Assembly: GCA_003223255.1 (NCBI GenBank)
Contig: QHYJ01000134.1
Coordinates: 1 to 34,502 of the forward strand
Reading direction: 5' to 3'
Source of the DNA: Acidobacteriota bacterium
Lineage (GTDB): Bacteria; Acidobacteriota; Terriglobia; Acidiferrales; UBA7541
DNA length: 34,502 nt
Positions 16,041 through 24,020 of this stretch are shown piece by piece (position 1 is the first letter of the stretch; each line of letters begins with the position of its first letter). The position numbers and the translations under genes are program-made. The notes beneath the pieces were generated by a model. The model saw nothing but the letters and a program-made list of their open reading frames with translations. It did not search any database and had not been told where the DNA came from.

Positions 16041-16727
16041 TCAGGCCTTTTTCAGGTAGAGGGTGTCGTAAAGCAGGCCAGCGATAAAACCTCCGGCGAG
16101 CGGGCCGATCCAGTAAACACCGTGGTGCGCCCAGTGGTTCGCAAGGAGCGCGGGACCAAACGCGCGAGCGGGATTGAGGGCGGCGCCAGTCAGCGGGCCC
16201 GCGACCAAGATTCCCATGGTGATGGTCAGGCCGATGCCGAAGCCGGAGATGGCTTTGAAAGCGCCTCTTTCGTCGATGGCGGTAGCAAAAACGACCAGCA
16301 CGAGAAAGAAGGTGGCCACAGCTTCGAGGGCCATGCCGGCTCCAACCGGAAAGTCGCGCGCCAGTTCGGGAGTGCCGAGGGCAACAGCGCGCCAGGCGTC
16401 ATCGGGAATGGTGGCCTTGAGGACGAAGGCCACAACGATTCCGCCCACGAGCTGCGCCGCCCAATACAGGAGGGCTTCGATGGTGTTCAGCCGCTTGGTG
16501 ACCCAAACGCCGATGGTCACGGCGGGATTGAAATGTCCGCCGGAAATGTGGCCCATTGCGGAGACCATGAGGCCGATGGCGAGGCCGTGCGCGAGGGCGA
16601 TGGCGAGGAGGCCGATGCCGCCGGAGCTGCGCAGATATTGATCGGCGCAAATGGAGCCGGCGCCAAAGAAAATCAGGGCAAAGGTGCCGATAAATTCCGC
16701 GACGAGTTTCTGCGTAAGACTGTACAT
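16041..16727 (-). CDS. Aquaporin (MIP family channel)
   Basis: A 228-residue inner-membrane channel for water or small neutral solutes. Six helices and two re-entrant loops are visible. The first loop carries GGHFNPAVTIG and the second GAALNPARAFGPALL, so both NPA motifs and the selectivity-filter Arg are intact. The AFGPAL ending and short loops resemble AqpZ-like water channels more than glycerol facilitators, but the substrate cannot be settled by eye. The open frame runs upstream to 16988, but ATG 16727 has a GGAGGAATTC ribosome site and starts exactly at the family N-terminus (YSLTQKLVAEFIGTFALIFFG). The upstream extension is non-coding and contains a dispersed repeat. Confidence 0.95.
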   Translation of the reverse strand: MYSLTQKLVAEFIGTFALIFFGAGSICADQYLRSSGGIGLLAIALAHGLAIGLMVSAMGHISGGHFNPAVTIGVWVTKRLNTIEALLYWAAQLVGGIVVAFVLKATIPDDAWRAVALGTPELARDFPVGAGMALEAVATFFLVLVVFATAIDERGAFKAISGFGIGLTITMGILVAGPLTGAALNPARAFGPALLANHWAHHGVYWIGPLAGGFIAGLLYDTLYLKKA

Positions 16728-17116
16728 GGAGAATTCCTCCCAAGCAGGAAAGGAAAACGGGCACGATTCCGACGGCTGCATTCTAGCCGCAGTGAGGCGC
16801 GAAACGCCAGTCCGGGAGGAGGCCGACCCTTCGACTACGCTCAGGGCAAGCAGCTGCAGCTCACACAGTTCACCGTGAGAAGGCAAGAAAATGGAATTTG
16901 GAAAAAGGAAAATGGAGATCCAACAATTTGAAGTTCGAAAATCGAAAATCGGAAACCCAAGCTTGCGGCGGCTCGAGCGAGGTGCCAAGAGTGTGATCGA
17001 GTTCCACGCACAAAAGTGTGAACGAGTGGAGCCTTATCCGGTGGCGGCTTTGGCGCGTGGTCTTGAGTGAGATGCGCGAGTTGCGCCGCGCTTGGAACGC
17101 GCTTTCTGGAATTGCC
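16728..17116. other. Intergenic stretch upstream of the aquaporin gene
   Basis: No gene is supported in these 389 bases. They hold the aquaporin ribosome site and a 20-base dispersed repeat at 16827-16846. Around 16935-16955 is a short tandem of CGAAAAT units typical of decayed intergenic sequence. The end is the out-of-frame tail of the glutaminase-like pseudogene, whose reading frame runs on to 17034 without recognisable homology. Confidence 0.5.
16827..16846. repeat. Copy of the widespread CCCTTCGAC...CTCAGGG element
   Basis: Twenty bases starting CCCTTCGAC and ending GCTCAGGG, with complementary CCCT/AGGG ends. This phrase recurs in intergenic DNA of many unrelated bacteria and often produces spurious LSVVEG peptides in annotated proteins; here it lies in the aquaporin leader. 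Recognition is from memory of the motif, not from a search. Confidence 0.55.
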
Positions 17117-17701
17117 TCGCGGCGCGCAAGAAGGCCAGCCAAAAGCGGTGCGGCGCTTCCGGGCGAGAGGAAAGCTGCGGCTGGAACAAAGTGGCGATAA
17201 AGAAGCGATGGTTCGGCAGTTCTACCGCGCGAGTCTCGCCCTGGATGCCGCGAGCGCTGATGTGAAGTCCGGCCGCCTGAAATTGCTTCTCGTATTCTTC
17301 GTTCACGCCGTAGTTGCAGTAGTACTGCTCGGAGTCATCTTCGCTGCCGCAAATGGAATGAAGCCGCGTCCCGGGCACGATTTTCAAGCGTTCTTCGCTG
17401 GAGGCCTTAGGGCCGCCTTCGCGGCGATCCGGCAACAGTCCCGCGTGCGAGCAAACTCGATGCCGCGTAGCATCCCGGCGAAGCTTTTGTAGGGACTGCC
17501 CGGTCCAGCAATCAGGCCGTCCCAACTGTCCAGAATTTTCGGTGCGTCGGCGTTGTCGAGGGAAGGGGTGGGAATCCAGCGCACCATGAGCGGGACGTTC
17601 AGCCTCGTCGCGGCATCGTAGAGCGCCGCATTCGTTGCAAAATGCGAATGATAACTCGGCTCGAAGTCTCCAATAATGCCGATGCGAACGGCGCTAACCA
17701 T
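17117..17701 (-). pseudogene. Decayed CTP-synthase-like class I glutamine amidotransferase gene
   Basis: Two reading frames together make one protein. From ATG 17701 the first frame gives IGIIGDFEPSYHSHFATNAAL to DGLIAGPGSPYKSFAGMLRGIEFARTR, the N-terminal half of a short CTP-synthase-like glutaminase. Homology stops at about 17437. It resumes in another frame from about 17405 with ERLKIVPGTRLHSICG, EQYYCNYGVNEEY and HRFFIATLFQPQLSSRP. The segment that should lie between, with the nucleophile Cys motif (GTCGGF type) and the following helices, is absent. An internal deletion with frameshift has therefore removed the catalytic Cys. The gene sits downstream of ilvE on the same strand, with a 92-base gap. 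An assembly error cannot be excluded but would not readily explain the missing middle. Confidence 0.8.
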
Positions 17702-17793
17702 AGTGCGCTCTCCAAGAATGGATCCGTCTTGTCAGATAAGAACACGGATGGCTGAAGCAGAGACAGAGCCAAATTGGAGTCGCGCAGGCTGAT

Positions 17794-18741
17794 TTAGCGC
17801 GAGGCGGCGCTGACGGGGGCACCGACGGGCGTGAGCCAGTTGTGGCGGTCGGGCTTGTTGCCGCTGGTGATGGCAAAGAACTCTTCCTGGAGTTTGCGCG
17901 TGATTGGCCCGGCCACGCCTTTGCCGACCTGAATGTGGTCGACCGAGCGAATCGGCGTAACTTCCACGGCGGTGCCCACGAAGAAAACTTCATCACCAAT
18001 GTAAAGCATTTCGCGCGGGATCACGCTTTCTTTGCAAGGAATGCGGAGATCTTCGGCGATTCTCATAACCGCATCGCGGGTAATGCCGGGAAGAATACTA
18101 GTGGCCAGCGGCGGCGTGTACAGCGCGCCATCGTGGGCGATGAAGATGTTCATGCCGGAGCCTTCGCTGACGTGGCCGCCGGAATCGAGTGCAATGCCTT
18201 CGGCGAAGCCGTTGAAAGACGCTTCCATGCGGATGAGCTGCGAATTCATGTAGTTCGCGGCGGCTTTGGACATGGCCGGCAGCGTGTTGGGCGCGATGCG
18301 CGTCCAGGAGCTGACGCCCACGTCGACGCCTATTGAAAGCGCGTCGGGACCAAGATAAGCACCCCAGTGCCAACAGGCCATGTACAGGTCGATGGGCGAA
18401 TTGAGCGGATTCACGCCGACGTCGCCGTAGCCGCGGAGAACGATGGGCTTGACGTAGCAGGAATTCATTTTGTTGATGCGCACAAGTTCGCAAGCGGTGT
18501 TCGAGAACTCATCGACCGAATAGGGAAGCTCCATGCGGTAGATTCGGGCGGAGTTGATGAGCCGCTGCATGTGTTCGCGGAGGCGGAAGATAGCCGGACC
18601 CTGCTTGGTTTCGTAGCAGCGGATGCCCTCGAAAACCGCGGAGCCGTAGCTGACGACGTGAGAAAGAACGTGCAGCGTAGCGTCGTCCCAATTAATCCAT
18701 TTTCCGTTGTGCCAAATTTTCTCGGTCCGTTGAATGGCCAT
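17794..18741 (-). CDS. ilvE: Branched-chain amino acid aminotransferase
   Basis: A 315-residue class IV PLP aminotransferase carrying out the last step of Val, Leu and Ile synthesis (and the first of their breakdown) with 2-oxoglutarate/glutamate. The PLP lysine is K159 in PAMSKAAANYMNS. Other family marks are FEGIRCYETKQGPAIFRLREHMQRL, GYGDVGVNP, EGIALDSGGHVSEGSGMNIF and FFVGTAVEVTPIRSVD. Length is normal for the family. ATG 18741 has an AAGGGAG ribosome site and matches the family N-terminus (KIWHNGKWINWDDA); the open frame extends to 18819. No other branched-chain synthesis genes are adjacent. Confidence 0.96.
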   Translation of the reverse strand: MAIQRTEKIWHNGKWINWDDATLHVLSHVVSYGSAVFEGIRCYETKQGPAIFRLREHMQRLINSARIYRMELPYSVDEFSNTACELVRINKMNSCYVKPIVLRGYGDVGVNPLNSPIDLYMACWHWGAYLGPDALSIGVDVGVSSWTRIAPNTLPAMSKAAANYMNSQLIRMEASFNGFAEGIALDSGGHVSEGSGMNIFIAHDGALYTPPLATSILPGITRDAVMRIAEDLRIPCKESVIPREMLYIGDEVFFVGTAVEVTPIRSVDHIQVGKGVAGPITRKLQEEFFAITSGNKPDRHNWLTPVGAPVSAASR

Positions 18742-18875
18742 GTACAACTCCCTTGAATCGTGCCACGTGTGGACGCAGCTTAAAAATTCAGAATAAGGGA
18801 AGAGGAGAGGGAGCGTCAATTAGGAGAAATATGGAACGAGTGGGCCCGCAAACCAAATTGGCATAAAGAAATGCG

Positions 18876-19820
18876 CTATTTGGGGGCATGGTTGGAAGGA
18901 TTGACGGCATTGCCGGATTGAATCGACATTCTCATGGCCGGGCGCAGCGAATCAAGCGCGGTTTGAAAAGCAGCGAAGGCCGTTTGAGATTCCCGAAGAA
19001 TGCGGTCGATGCGGTTTTCCCAGATGCCCAGGAGAAGAAAGGGGATTGCCGTGCTGGCGACGAGAAGCTTGGCGCGGCGAGGAATCTTGGTTTCCGGCTC
19101 CCAACGGAAGAGTTGCATCGAAAGGAAAAAAGTAAGGATCGCCCAGCAAACCAGGGAAGCGATCTCCGTGTAGCGGCTCAACGCGGTGGCGGAATTGACG
19201 ATGACCTGTTGAAAGGCGTTCACCAGGTAGGTGGCGGGGAGAAACAAGCCGACGCGCTGCACCACCTTGGGAAGATAGGCGAGCGGAAAAGTGGCCCCGG
19301 AAAGAAAAACCAGCGGTAACCAAATGAGCTGATTGAGAACCTGCGTTTCTTGCATGGTGTTGGTGATGCTGGCAATGACCAATCCAAGTGAGGCAAAGGA
19401 AATAGTGCCAATGGCCACCAGGACAAAAATGCCCAAGAGGTTGTGAAGGGTGTGGACATGGAAAATCAGACCGGCGAGGAGGAGTTCGAAAATCACGGTG
19501 GGGAGGGTAAGGGCCAGGTTGGCCACGACACTCGAGGCCAGAATGTCGCTGGTCGTAACGGGCGAAACGTGGAAACGGCGAAGAATGCCTTGCTCGCGGA
19601 ACATCACGATGGTGGCACTAAGTCCCCAGAAACTACCCATGACGTTGAGCGCCAAAACCGGGCCGAGAAAGTAGGCGGCGCCCGCTGGCACGCTCTTGCC
19701 AAAGAACCCCAGGTAGCCAAAGAAAAAGATAAACGGCATGACGATGCTGAAAAAGAAAAACATTTTGTTGCGCAGAGCGAGGCGGATGCGCATTTCGGTC
19801 AAACTGGCGAAGTTACTCAA
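18876..19820 (-). CDS. ABC-2 type transporter permease
   Basis: A 314-residue membrane subunit of an ABC exporter. About six hydrophobic helices are visible, including MFFFFSIVMPFIFFFGYLGFF, FLGPVLALNVMGSFWGLSATI, ILASSVVANLALTLPTVIFELLLAGL, LLGIFVLVAIGTISFASLGLVIASI and LNQLIWLPLVFLSGATFPLAYLP. The REQGILRRFHVSP phrase between the second and third helices is typical of ABC-2 drug or polysaccharide exporters. A further helix near residue 240 and a C-terminal soluble tail of about 50 residues extend the usual core. Its ATG overlaps the stop of the ATPase gene by four bases (ATGA), so the two are translationally coupled. The substrate is unknown. Confidence 0.92.
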   Translation of the reverse strand: MSNFASLTEMRIRLALRNKMFFFFSIVMPFIFFFGYLGFFGKSVPAGAAYFLGPVLALNVMGSFWGLSATIVMFREQGILRRFHVSPVTTSDILASSVVANLALTLPTVIFELLLAGLIFHVHTLHNLLGIFVLVAIGTISFASLGLVIASITNTMQETQVLNQLIWLPLVFLSGATFPLAYLPKVVQRVGLFLPATYLVNAFQQVIVNSATALSRYTEIASLVCWAILTFFLSMQLFRWEPETKIPRRAKLLVASTAIPFLLLGIWENRIDRILRESQTAFAAFQTALDSLRPAMRMSIQSGNAVNPSNHAPK

Positions 19821-20737
19821 TCGCGAAGCCTCCTTCCGGTCATTTCGATGAAAACGTCTTCGAGGGAGGGCGTGGCAATTTCCAAACTGACCAGTTCGTT
19901 GCCTTGCGCTTCCAAGTGCTTCACCAGGGAGACGATGGTTTGCGGCGGGCGCTGCGAATGCAGGACGTAGGCCCCGTCCACTTCCCGCACGTCCACGACG
20001 CCTTCGAGATTTTTCATTATGCCGTTGGATTCGGGCTTGGAGAGGCGAACTTCGACGCGCGTGGTGGCGCCGGCGCGCGACTTGAGTTCGCGAGGCGTGC
20101 CCAAAGCGATCACTTTTCCATGATCGATGATGGCCACACGGTCACAGAGCCGCTCGGCTTCTTCGATGTAATGCGTGGTCAGGACAATGGTTTTCTTTTC
20201 GCGCCGCAATTCCTCGATGATGTCGTAGATCTCGCGGCGCACCTGAGGATCGAGGCCCGCAGTGGGCTCGTCAAAGAAAAGGACTTTTGGGTCGTTGACC
20301 AGAGCCATGGCCAGGGCCAGGCGCTGTTTTTGCCCGCCGGAAAGCTGATTGTAGAAAGTGTTGCGCTTTTCCTCGAGGCCGAAACGTTTGAGCAAATCTT
20401 CCGGCCGGCGGCGCCGCTTGTAGAAGCTGGCGAACAGGCGCAAAGCCTCCATCACGCGGAGCTTGTCGGGCAGGGAAGTGGATTGCAAAGCCGCGCCAAT
20501 CTCCTGCTTCAGCTCTTGGGGTTTCTCTTGGGGGTCAAGTCCGCATACCGAAACTCGACCGGAGTCCAGCGTGCGCAAGCCTTCGAGGATTTCCACCGTC
20601 GTCGTCTTCCCGGCGCCGTTGGGTCCGAGAAGGCCAAAAACTTCTCCCTCTTCCACGGAAAAACTGACGCCGCGCACGGCCTGGACGTCGCCGTAATGCT
20701 TTACGAGATTTTCCACTTGAAGCATGGCGTTGCCCAT
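19817..20737 (-). CDS. ABC transporter ATP-binding protein (ABC-2 exporter, DrrA/CcmA type)
   Basis: A 306-residue nucleotide-binding subunit that drives the ABC-2 permease encoded immediately downstream. Motifs in order are Walker A GPNGAGKTT, a Q-loop in AALQSTSLPDKL, the signature LSGGQKQR, Walker B VLFFDEPTAGLD and the switch His in VLTTHYIEEAERLCDR. The roughly 80-residue C-terminal extension after GKVIALGTPRELKSRAGA is usual for drug-type exporters. The ATG at 20737 was chosen; GTG 20746 and ATG 20725 are alternatives. The permease remnant on the plus strand begins close by in the opposite direction. Confidence 0.95.
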   Translation of the reverse strand: MGNAMLQVENLVKHYGDVQAVRGVSFSVEEGEVFGLLGPNGAGKTTTVEILEGLRTLDSGRVSVCGLDPQEKPQELKQEIGAALQSTSLPDKLRVMEALRLFASFYKRRRRPEDLLKRFGLEEKRNTFYNQLSGGQKQRLALAMALVNDPKVLFFDEPTAGLDPQVRREIYDIIEELRREKKTIVLTTHYIEEAERLCDRVAIIDHGKVIALGTPRELKSRAGATTRVEVRLSKPESNGIMKNLEGVVDVREVDGAYVLHSQRPPQTIVSLVKHLEAQGNELVSLEIATPSLEDVFIEMTGRRLRD

Positions 20738-20784
20738 ATTCTGCACTTCTGATCAGAGCAAAGGAGAAGGTATAGGATACCGCA

Positions 20785-21373
20785 GTTGTTTCGTTTGTGT
20801 TTCCGTGTATTGGTGCCAAAGCGCTCCTGACCCCGATCCCTATTACCTGGTGCGTACGAGTATGGCGCCAAGCGCCATGGCCGGCGCGCTTCGCCGCAAA
20901 ATTAAGGAGATCGAACCAGCTCGCTCCGTCTTCGACATCATTCCACTGGAGGAGCATGTGAACGACGCCTTCGCCGACTGCGCACCATCCTTCTGACCTT
21001 CCTTGCGGCCACCGCTGTGTCTCTCGTTTGCGTAGGGCTGTACGGAACGCTCAGCTACACCGTGAACATCCGCCAGCGGGGAGTAGGATTGCGCCTCGCC
21101 CCGGGAGCTTTGCGGGAGCAAATCGCGAAGTAGTTTCTTCTGCAAGGACTTGGTGTTACCGCACTGGGGTGCTTCGCGGGTTGGGGGCTCGCTTTGGCTT
21201 TCGCGCGAGTGCTGTCTGGAATGCTTTACGGCGTTTCACCTACGGATGCTACGACTTTGTCCGCGGTCATTTTCTTGGTGTTCTTGGTGCTGGTTGTTGC
21301 CGGCGTCGCTTCGCTCGTGCCCGCGATGGGAGCGGCGCGCGTCGAGCCTATGCAAGTCTTGCGCGAAGACTAG
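20785..21373 (+). pseudogene. C-terminal remnant of an FtsX/MacB-like permease (acidobacterial duplicated orphan permease type)
   Basis: Translation gives PDPDPYYLVRTSMAPSAMA, ALRRKIKEIEPARSVFDIIPLEEHVNDAFA, then in a second frame RTILLTFLAATAVSLVCVGLYGTLSY, GLRLAPGALREQI and finally VASLVPAMGAARVEPMQVLRED. This is the last quarter of a MacB/FtsX-type permease of the ADOP kind. It is broken twice: a frameshift near 20972-20976, and an in-frame TAG at 21131 where homologs usually have Gln in KQFLLQG. The N-terminal three quarters are missing; the ABC ATPase gene lies where they would be. The final stop is one base from the end of the alkyltransferase-like gene. Confidence 0.85.
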
Positions 21374-21374
21374 C

Positions 21375-21719
21375 CTACTTTCGGGCCCGCTTTCGCGGGG
21401 CTGCGCTCTTAGACTTACCGATCTTTCGCGGCTGCCAGAGGTGGCGCTTCAGGTCCACACGAAATTCGACGACGGAAACACCCTCGCTTTCGAGAAGTTT
21501 TTTTTGCAGCAAAGCGTGTGGTCCGCGGATGAGAATCTTTCCGTGGTCGCCGATCACGCGGTGCCAGGGAATGCCTTTTCCGGATGGAGTGGCGGCCATG
21601 GCGCGTCCGGCCGTGCGCGCTCCGCCCGGCAAACGCAGAACTCTAGCCAGCCCCCCATACGTTAGAACCTTTCCTCGCGGAATTCGTTGCACGAGGCGGT
21701 AAACGGGATTCCAGGACAT
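21375..21719 (-). CDS. Alkyltransferase-like protein (ATL, MGMT family without active-site Cys)
   Basis: A 114-residue DNA-binding protein of the O6-alkylguanine alkyltransferase fold. The usual PCHRV active site reads IPWHRVIGDHGKI: Trp replaces the methyl-accepting Cys, as in the alkyltransferase-like proteins that bind O6-alkylguanine and hand it to nucleotide excision repair rather than repairing it directly. The helix-turn-helix segment RIPRGKVLTYGGLARVLRLPGGARTAGRAM is intact. The C-terminus ends in a basic tail (RKIGKSKSAAPRKRARK). ATG 21719 starts at the family N-terminus (SWNPVYRLVQRIP); an upstream in-frame start lies at 21755. Confidence 0.9.
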   Translation of the reverse strand: MSWNPVYRLVQRIPRGKVLTYGGLARVLRLPGGARTAGRAMAATPSGKGIPWHRVIGDHGKILIRGPHALLQKKLLESEGVSVVEFRVDLKRHLWQPRKIGKSKSAAPRKRARK

Positions 21720-22115
21720 TTCTTGTTGTAACTCCCGAAGACCAATCGGTCTCAAAGGACGAATGCGTCATGGTAGGTGTGAGTTTGCGGAAGAACAAGA
21801 GAAAAGTGCCACTCCGGGGTTTAATGAAATGGGTAGACGCTGATTCGGATGCAGACAACCCGCGTGTATTTCATGCGCGTCGAATGCGCGGGATGTGCGG
21901 AAAAGGACGGGACGGCGGAAATCAAACAACAAGGATGCAGGGAAATCGATGTGATTCAGCAAAAAAATGATGGGGTGATAACCGCAGGTATGTTTAAGGT
22001 GAAGGGGTTACTTATACGGTGCAACTTTTGGTGAAATATTGTGTCTAATATTGCAGAGCGTAGTGGAAGTTGTTTACACTACGCGCATGGAATGGAGCTT
22101 GAGGTGAGGTAAGTT
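21720..22115. other. 396-base gap before the AAA+ block
   Basis: No gene is convincing here. A 61-codon open frame at 21849-22034 has no family pattern and no ribosome site, and is left out. The right-hand part is AT-richer (22010-22080) and likely holds the promoter of the downstream plus-strand genes. It contains TAATAT at about 22046 and a perfect inverted repeat at 22058-22084. Confidence 0.45.
22058..22084. promoter_or_regulatory. Inverted repeat GCGTAGTG / CACTACGC upstream of the AAA+ block
   Basis: Perfect 8-bp arms are separated by 11 bases and centred 45 bases before the ATG at 22116. The spacing of half-sites (19 bases centre to centre) would fit a dimeric regulator on one DNA face or a leader hairpin. 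No regulator is encoded next to it. Confidence 0.4.
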
Positions 22116-22550
22116 ATGGCTTTTGTCCGCCGCAAAGGGAATTCGTTCTACCTGGTGCACAACGTGCGCCGCGGCGAAAAGGTGCAGCAACTGCATCTCG
22201 CGCGCCTAGGTCAGCGCGCGCGTATTACTGAGGAGGTCGTCAAGGAAGTTTCGAAAAAGCATCCGTTCGTGGAGCTCAATTGGAGAGCACTGCGCGAGCA
22301 GTGCAATCAGTCCGTGGACCTGGCGGATCCCCAGTCTCCCGAGGTGCAAAGACTCGTTTCTTCTCTTCGTACCCTCAATCTTGAATTGGCAGATGTGTTC
22401 CCGTCGCTCGTCCGATTTTCAGATTCATCCACGGTGGCCAGGGAGCTGCTGGTTCAATTGCGGCTCCTGCAGTCGACCATCCAGGTCAAACTGGAACAAT
22501 TTGGCCGAGGACGCGGGCGGTACAGCGGCCCACAGGGGCGGGTTCGCTAG
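22116..22550 (+). CDS. Small hypothetical protein with basic RG-rich tail, first gene of the AAA+ block
   Basis: A 144-residue soluble protein I cannot assign. The first 35 residues (AFVRRKGNSFYLVHNVRR, then KVQQLHLARLG) look like the short beta-hairpin module at the N-terminus of some IS1634-type transposases, but no catalytic domain follows. The middle is predicted helical (VVKEVSKKHPFVELNWRALR; LVSSLRTLNLELADVFPSLV; ARELLVQLRLLQSTIQVKLEQF). The end is GRGRGRYSGPQGRVR, a likely nucleic-acid or acidic-partner binding tail. A good AGGTGAGG ribosome site precedes it. The AAA+ gene starts 9 bases after its stop with AGGAGG between, so the two are one operon and it may be an adaptor for that ATPase. 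Confidence 0.75.
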   Translation: MAFVRRKGNSFYLVHNVRRGEKVQQLHLARLGQRARITEEVVKEVSKKHPFVELNWRALREQCNQSVDLADPQSPEVQRLVSSLRTLNLELADVFPSLVRFSDSSTVARELLVQLRLLQSTIQVKLEQFGRGRGRYSGPQGRVR

Positions 22551-22559
22551 GAGGCGGTC

Positions 22560-23780
22560 ATGGGGGACTACACTCTTTCGCTCGATCCAAGCAAGCGCAG
22601 CGCAGATACGATTGATTTCCAGTCGGCGCTGCGGGCGAAGATTGTGGGCCAGGAAGAGGCGGTCCAGGCGCTGGTGGATCTCTACCAGGTGTTTCGCGCC
22701 GGGTTGAACTCTCCCGGCCGTCCGGTAGGAAACCTGCTTTTTCTCGGGCCCACCGGTTCCGGAAAGACACGCATTGTGGAAGCTGCCGCCGAAATCCTCT
22801 TTGGAGACGCCCGCGCGGTCGTTAAGGTGGATTGCGCGGAGTTTCAGCACTCGCACGAGATTGCCAAGCTGATTGGCTCGCCTCCGGGCTATCTGGGACA
22901 CCGGGAAACCCACCCACTCATCACCCAGGAAACGCTGGCGGCGTGCCACACCGACAAGCTAAAACTAAGTTTCTTGCTTTTCGACGAGATTGAGAAGGCC
23001 AGTGACGCTTTATGGCAGTTATTGCTGGGCATTCTGGATAAAGCCACCCTGACGCTCGGCGACAATCGCAAGGTCGACCTGTCTAAAACGGTTATTTTTC
23101 TCACTTCCAACCTTGGAGGCGGGGAGATTAGCGAATTGATGGAAGGCGGCATGGGTTTTATCCAGCCGAAAGATAAACCGGCAAGCGGTTTGGACGAAAA
23201 GGTCCAGCGCACCGCTGTCGAGGCAGCACGGCGCAAGTTCTCTCCGGAATTCATGAACCGCCTGGACAAGGTCGTCGTTTTCCATCCGCTTCACAAGGAA
23301 CAGTTGCAGGAAGTGCTGGACATTGAACTGGGACAAGTGCAGCAGCGCGTGCTGGATACCGCCAAGGGACAATTCCTGTTCCGGGTGACTCCGGCCGGAC
23401 GCGATTTTTTGCTGCTGGAAGGCACCGACCAACGCTACGGAGCGCGCCACCTAAAGCGCGCCATCGAGCGCCATGTGGTCTATCCGCTGGCCAACCTTCT
23501 AGCCACGGACCAGGTGAATTTGGGCGATTTGGTATGCATTGATTGGGATAAAACGCACAACCGACTCACCTTCGTGCGGGAAGGCGAGGGAGCGTTGGTG
23601 GAACCGGCGGCGAAGCGCGCAGGCGCTGCGGCTGCCGGGGCGGGAGCGACCGATGGCAAGTCGGCCAGCGCGCCGGAGGAGGCGGTGGCGGAGGAGAAGA
23701 AATCACGCGCGGCGCAGCCGGGCGGGGCGCCTTCGGCAGCGGCACAGGGCCGCAAGAAGCAAGATCGTTCCAATTCGTAA
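22560..23780 (+). CDS. Single-ring AAA+ ATPase resembling the second (D2) domain of ClpB/ClpA, copy 1
   Basis: A 406-residue stand-alone Clp/Hsp100-type AAA+ module. It opens with LRAKIVGQEEAVQALVDLYQ. It has Walker A GPTGSGKT (63-70), a pore loop SPPGYLGH with the aromatic Y111, Walker B FLLFDE (138-143), sensor 1 in LTSN (N184), an arginine finger in SPEFMNRLD (R234) and sensor 2 in GARHLKR (R296). The C-terminal small domain fits ClpB D2. The N domain, first AAA domain and coiled-coil middle domain of ClpB are absent, as is a ClpP-binding loop. After residue about 345 the tail is Ala/Gly/Lys-rich low complexity. It may remodel or unfold a specific partner. A terminator follows at 23830-23856. 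Confidence 0.9.
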   Translation: MGDYTLSLDPSKRSADTIDFQSALRAKIVGQEEAVQALVDLYQVFRAGLNSPGRPVGNLLFLGPTGSGKTRIVEAAAEILFGDARAVVKVDCAEFQHSHEIAKLIGSPPGYLGHRETHPLITQETLAACHTDKLKLSFLLFDEIEKASDALWQLLLGILDKATLTLGDNRKVDLSKTVIFLTSNLGGGEISELMEGGMGFIQPKDKPASGLDEKVQRTAVEAARRKFSPEFMNRLDKVVVFHPLHKEQLQEVLDIELGQVQQRVLDTAKGQFLFRVTPAGRDFLLLEGTDQRYGARHLKRAIERHVVYPLANLLATDQVNLGDLVCIDWDKTHNRLTFVREGEGALVEPAAKRAGAAAAGAGATDGKSASAPEEAVAEEKKSRAAQPGGAPSAAAQGRKKQDRSNS

Positions 23781-23829
23781 GATCTTCCCACCGCCAAGCA
23801 CTCCTTAAAGTAAAACTTTAACTGTCATA

Positions 23830-23856
23830 GGGCGCACGCAAGCGGCGCCCCTTTTT
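23830..23856 (+). terminator. Intrinsic terminator after AAA+ copy 1
   Basis: GGGCGC and GCGCCC arms with an inner CGC/GCG pairing form a GC-rich stem, followed by CTTTTT. It lies 50 bases past the stop of copy 1 and separates the two ATPase transcription units. Confidence 0.8.
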
Positions 23857-24020
23857 GTCGCTACCCGTATGACACAAAGTGTTCCGCTCCGGCAGGTGTG
23901 CTCTCATTTTTGACTCAAAAGGGAACGCAATCTCAGTTTGTGAGACAGCCTACAGAATTTGGAATTCCGTATCTTGCTGAAATTAATGCGTTTCCTGCCT
24001 TGCAACAGGGTGCAAAAGAT

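Noticed and set aside
16728-16988. N-terminal extension of the aquaporin
   Set aside because: The frame runs through a dispersed repeat (LSVVEG peptide) and ends at a strong ribosome site for ATG 16727, the family start.
21849-22034. 61-codon open frame before the AAA+ block
   Set aside because: No ribosome site, no recognisable pattern, and it lies in a composition-shifted gap.
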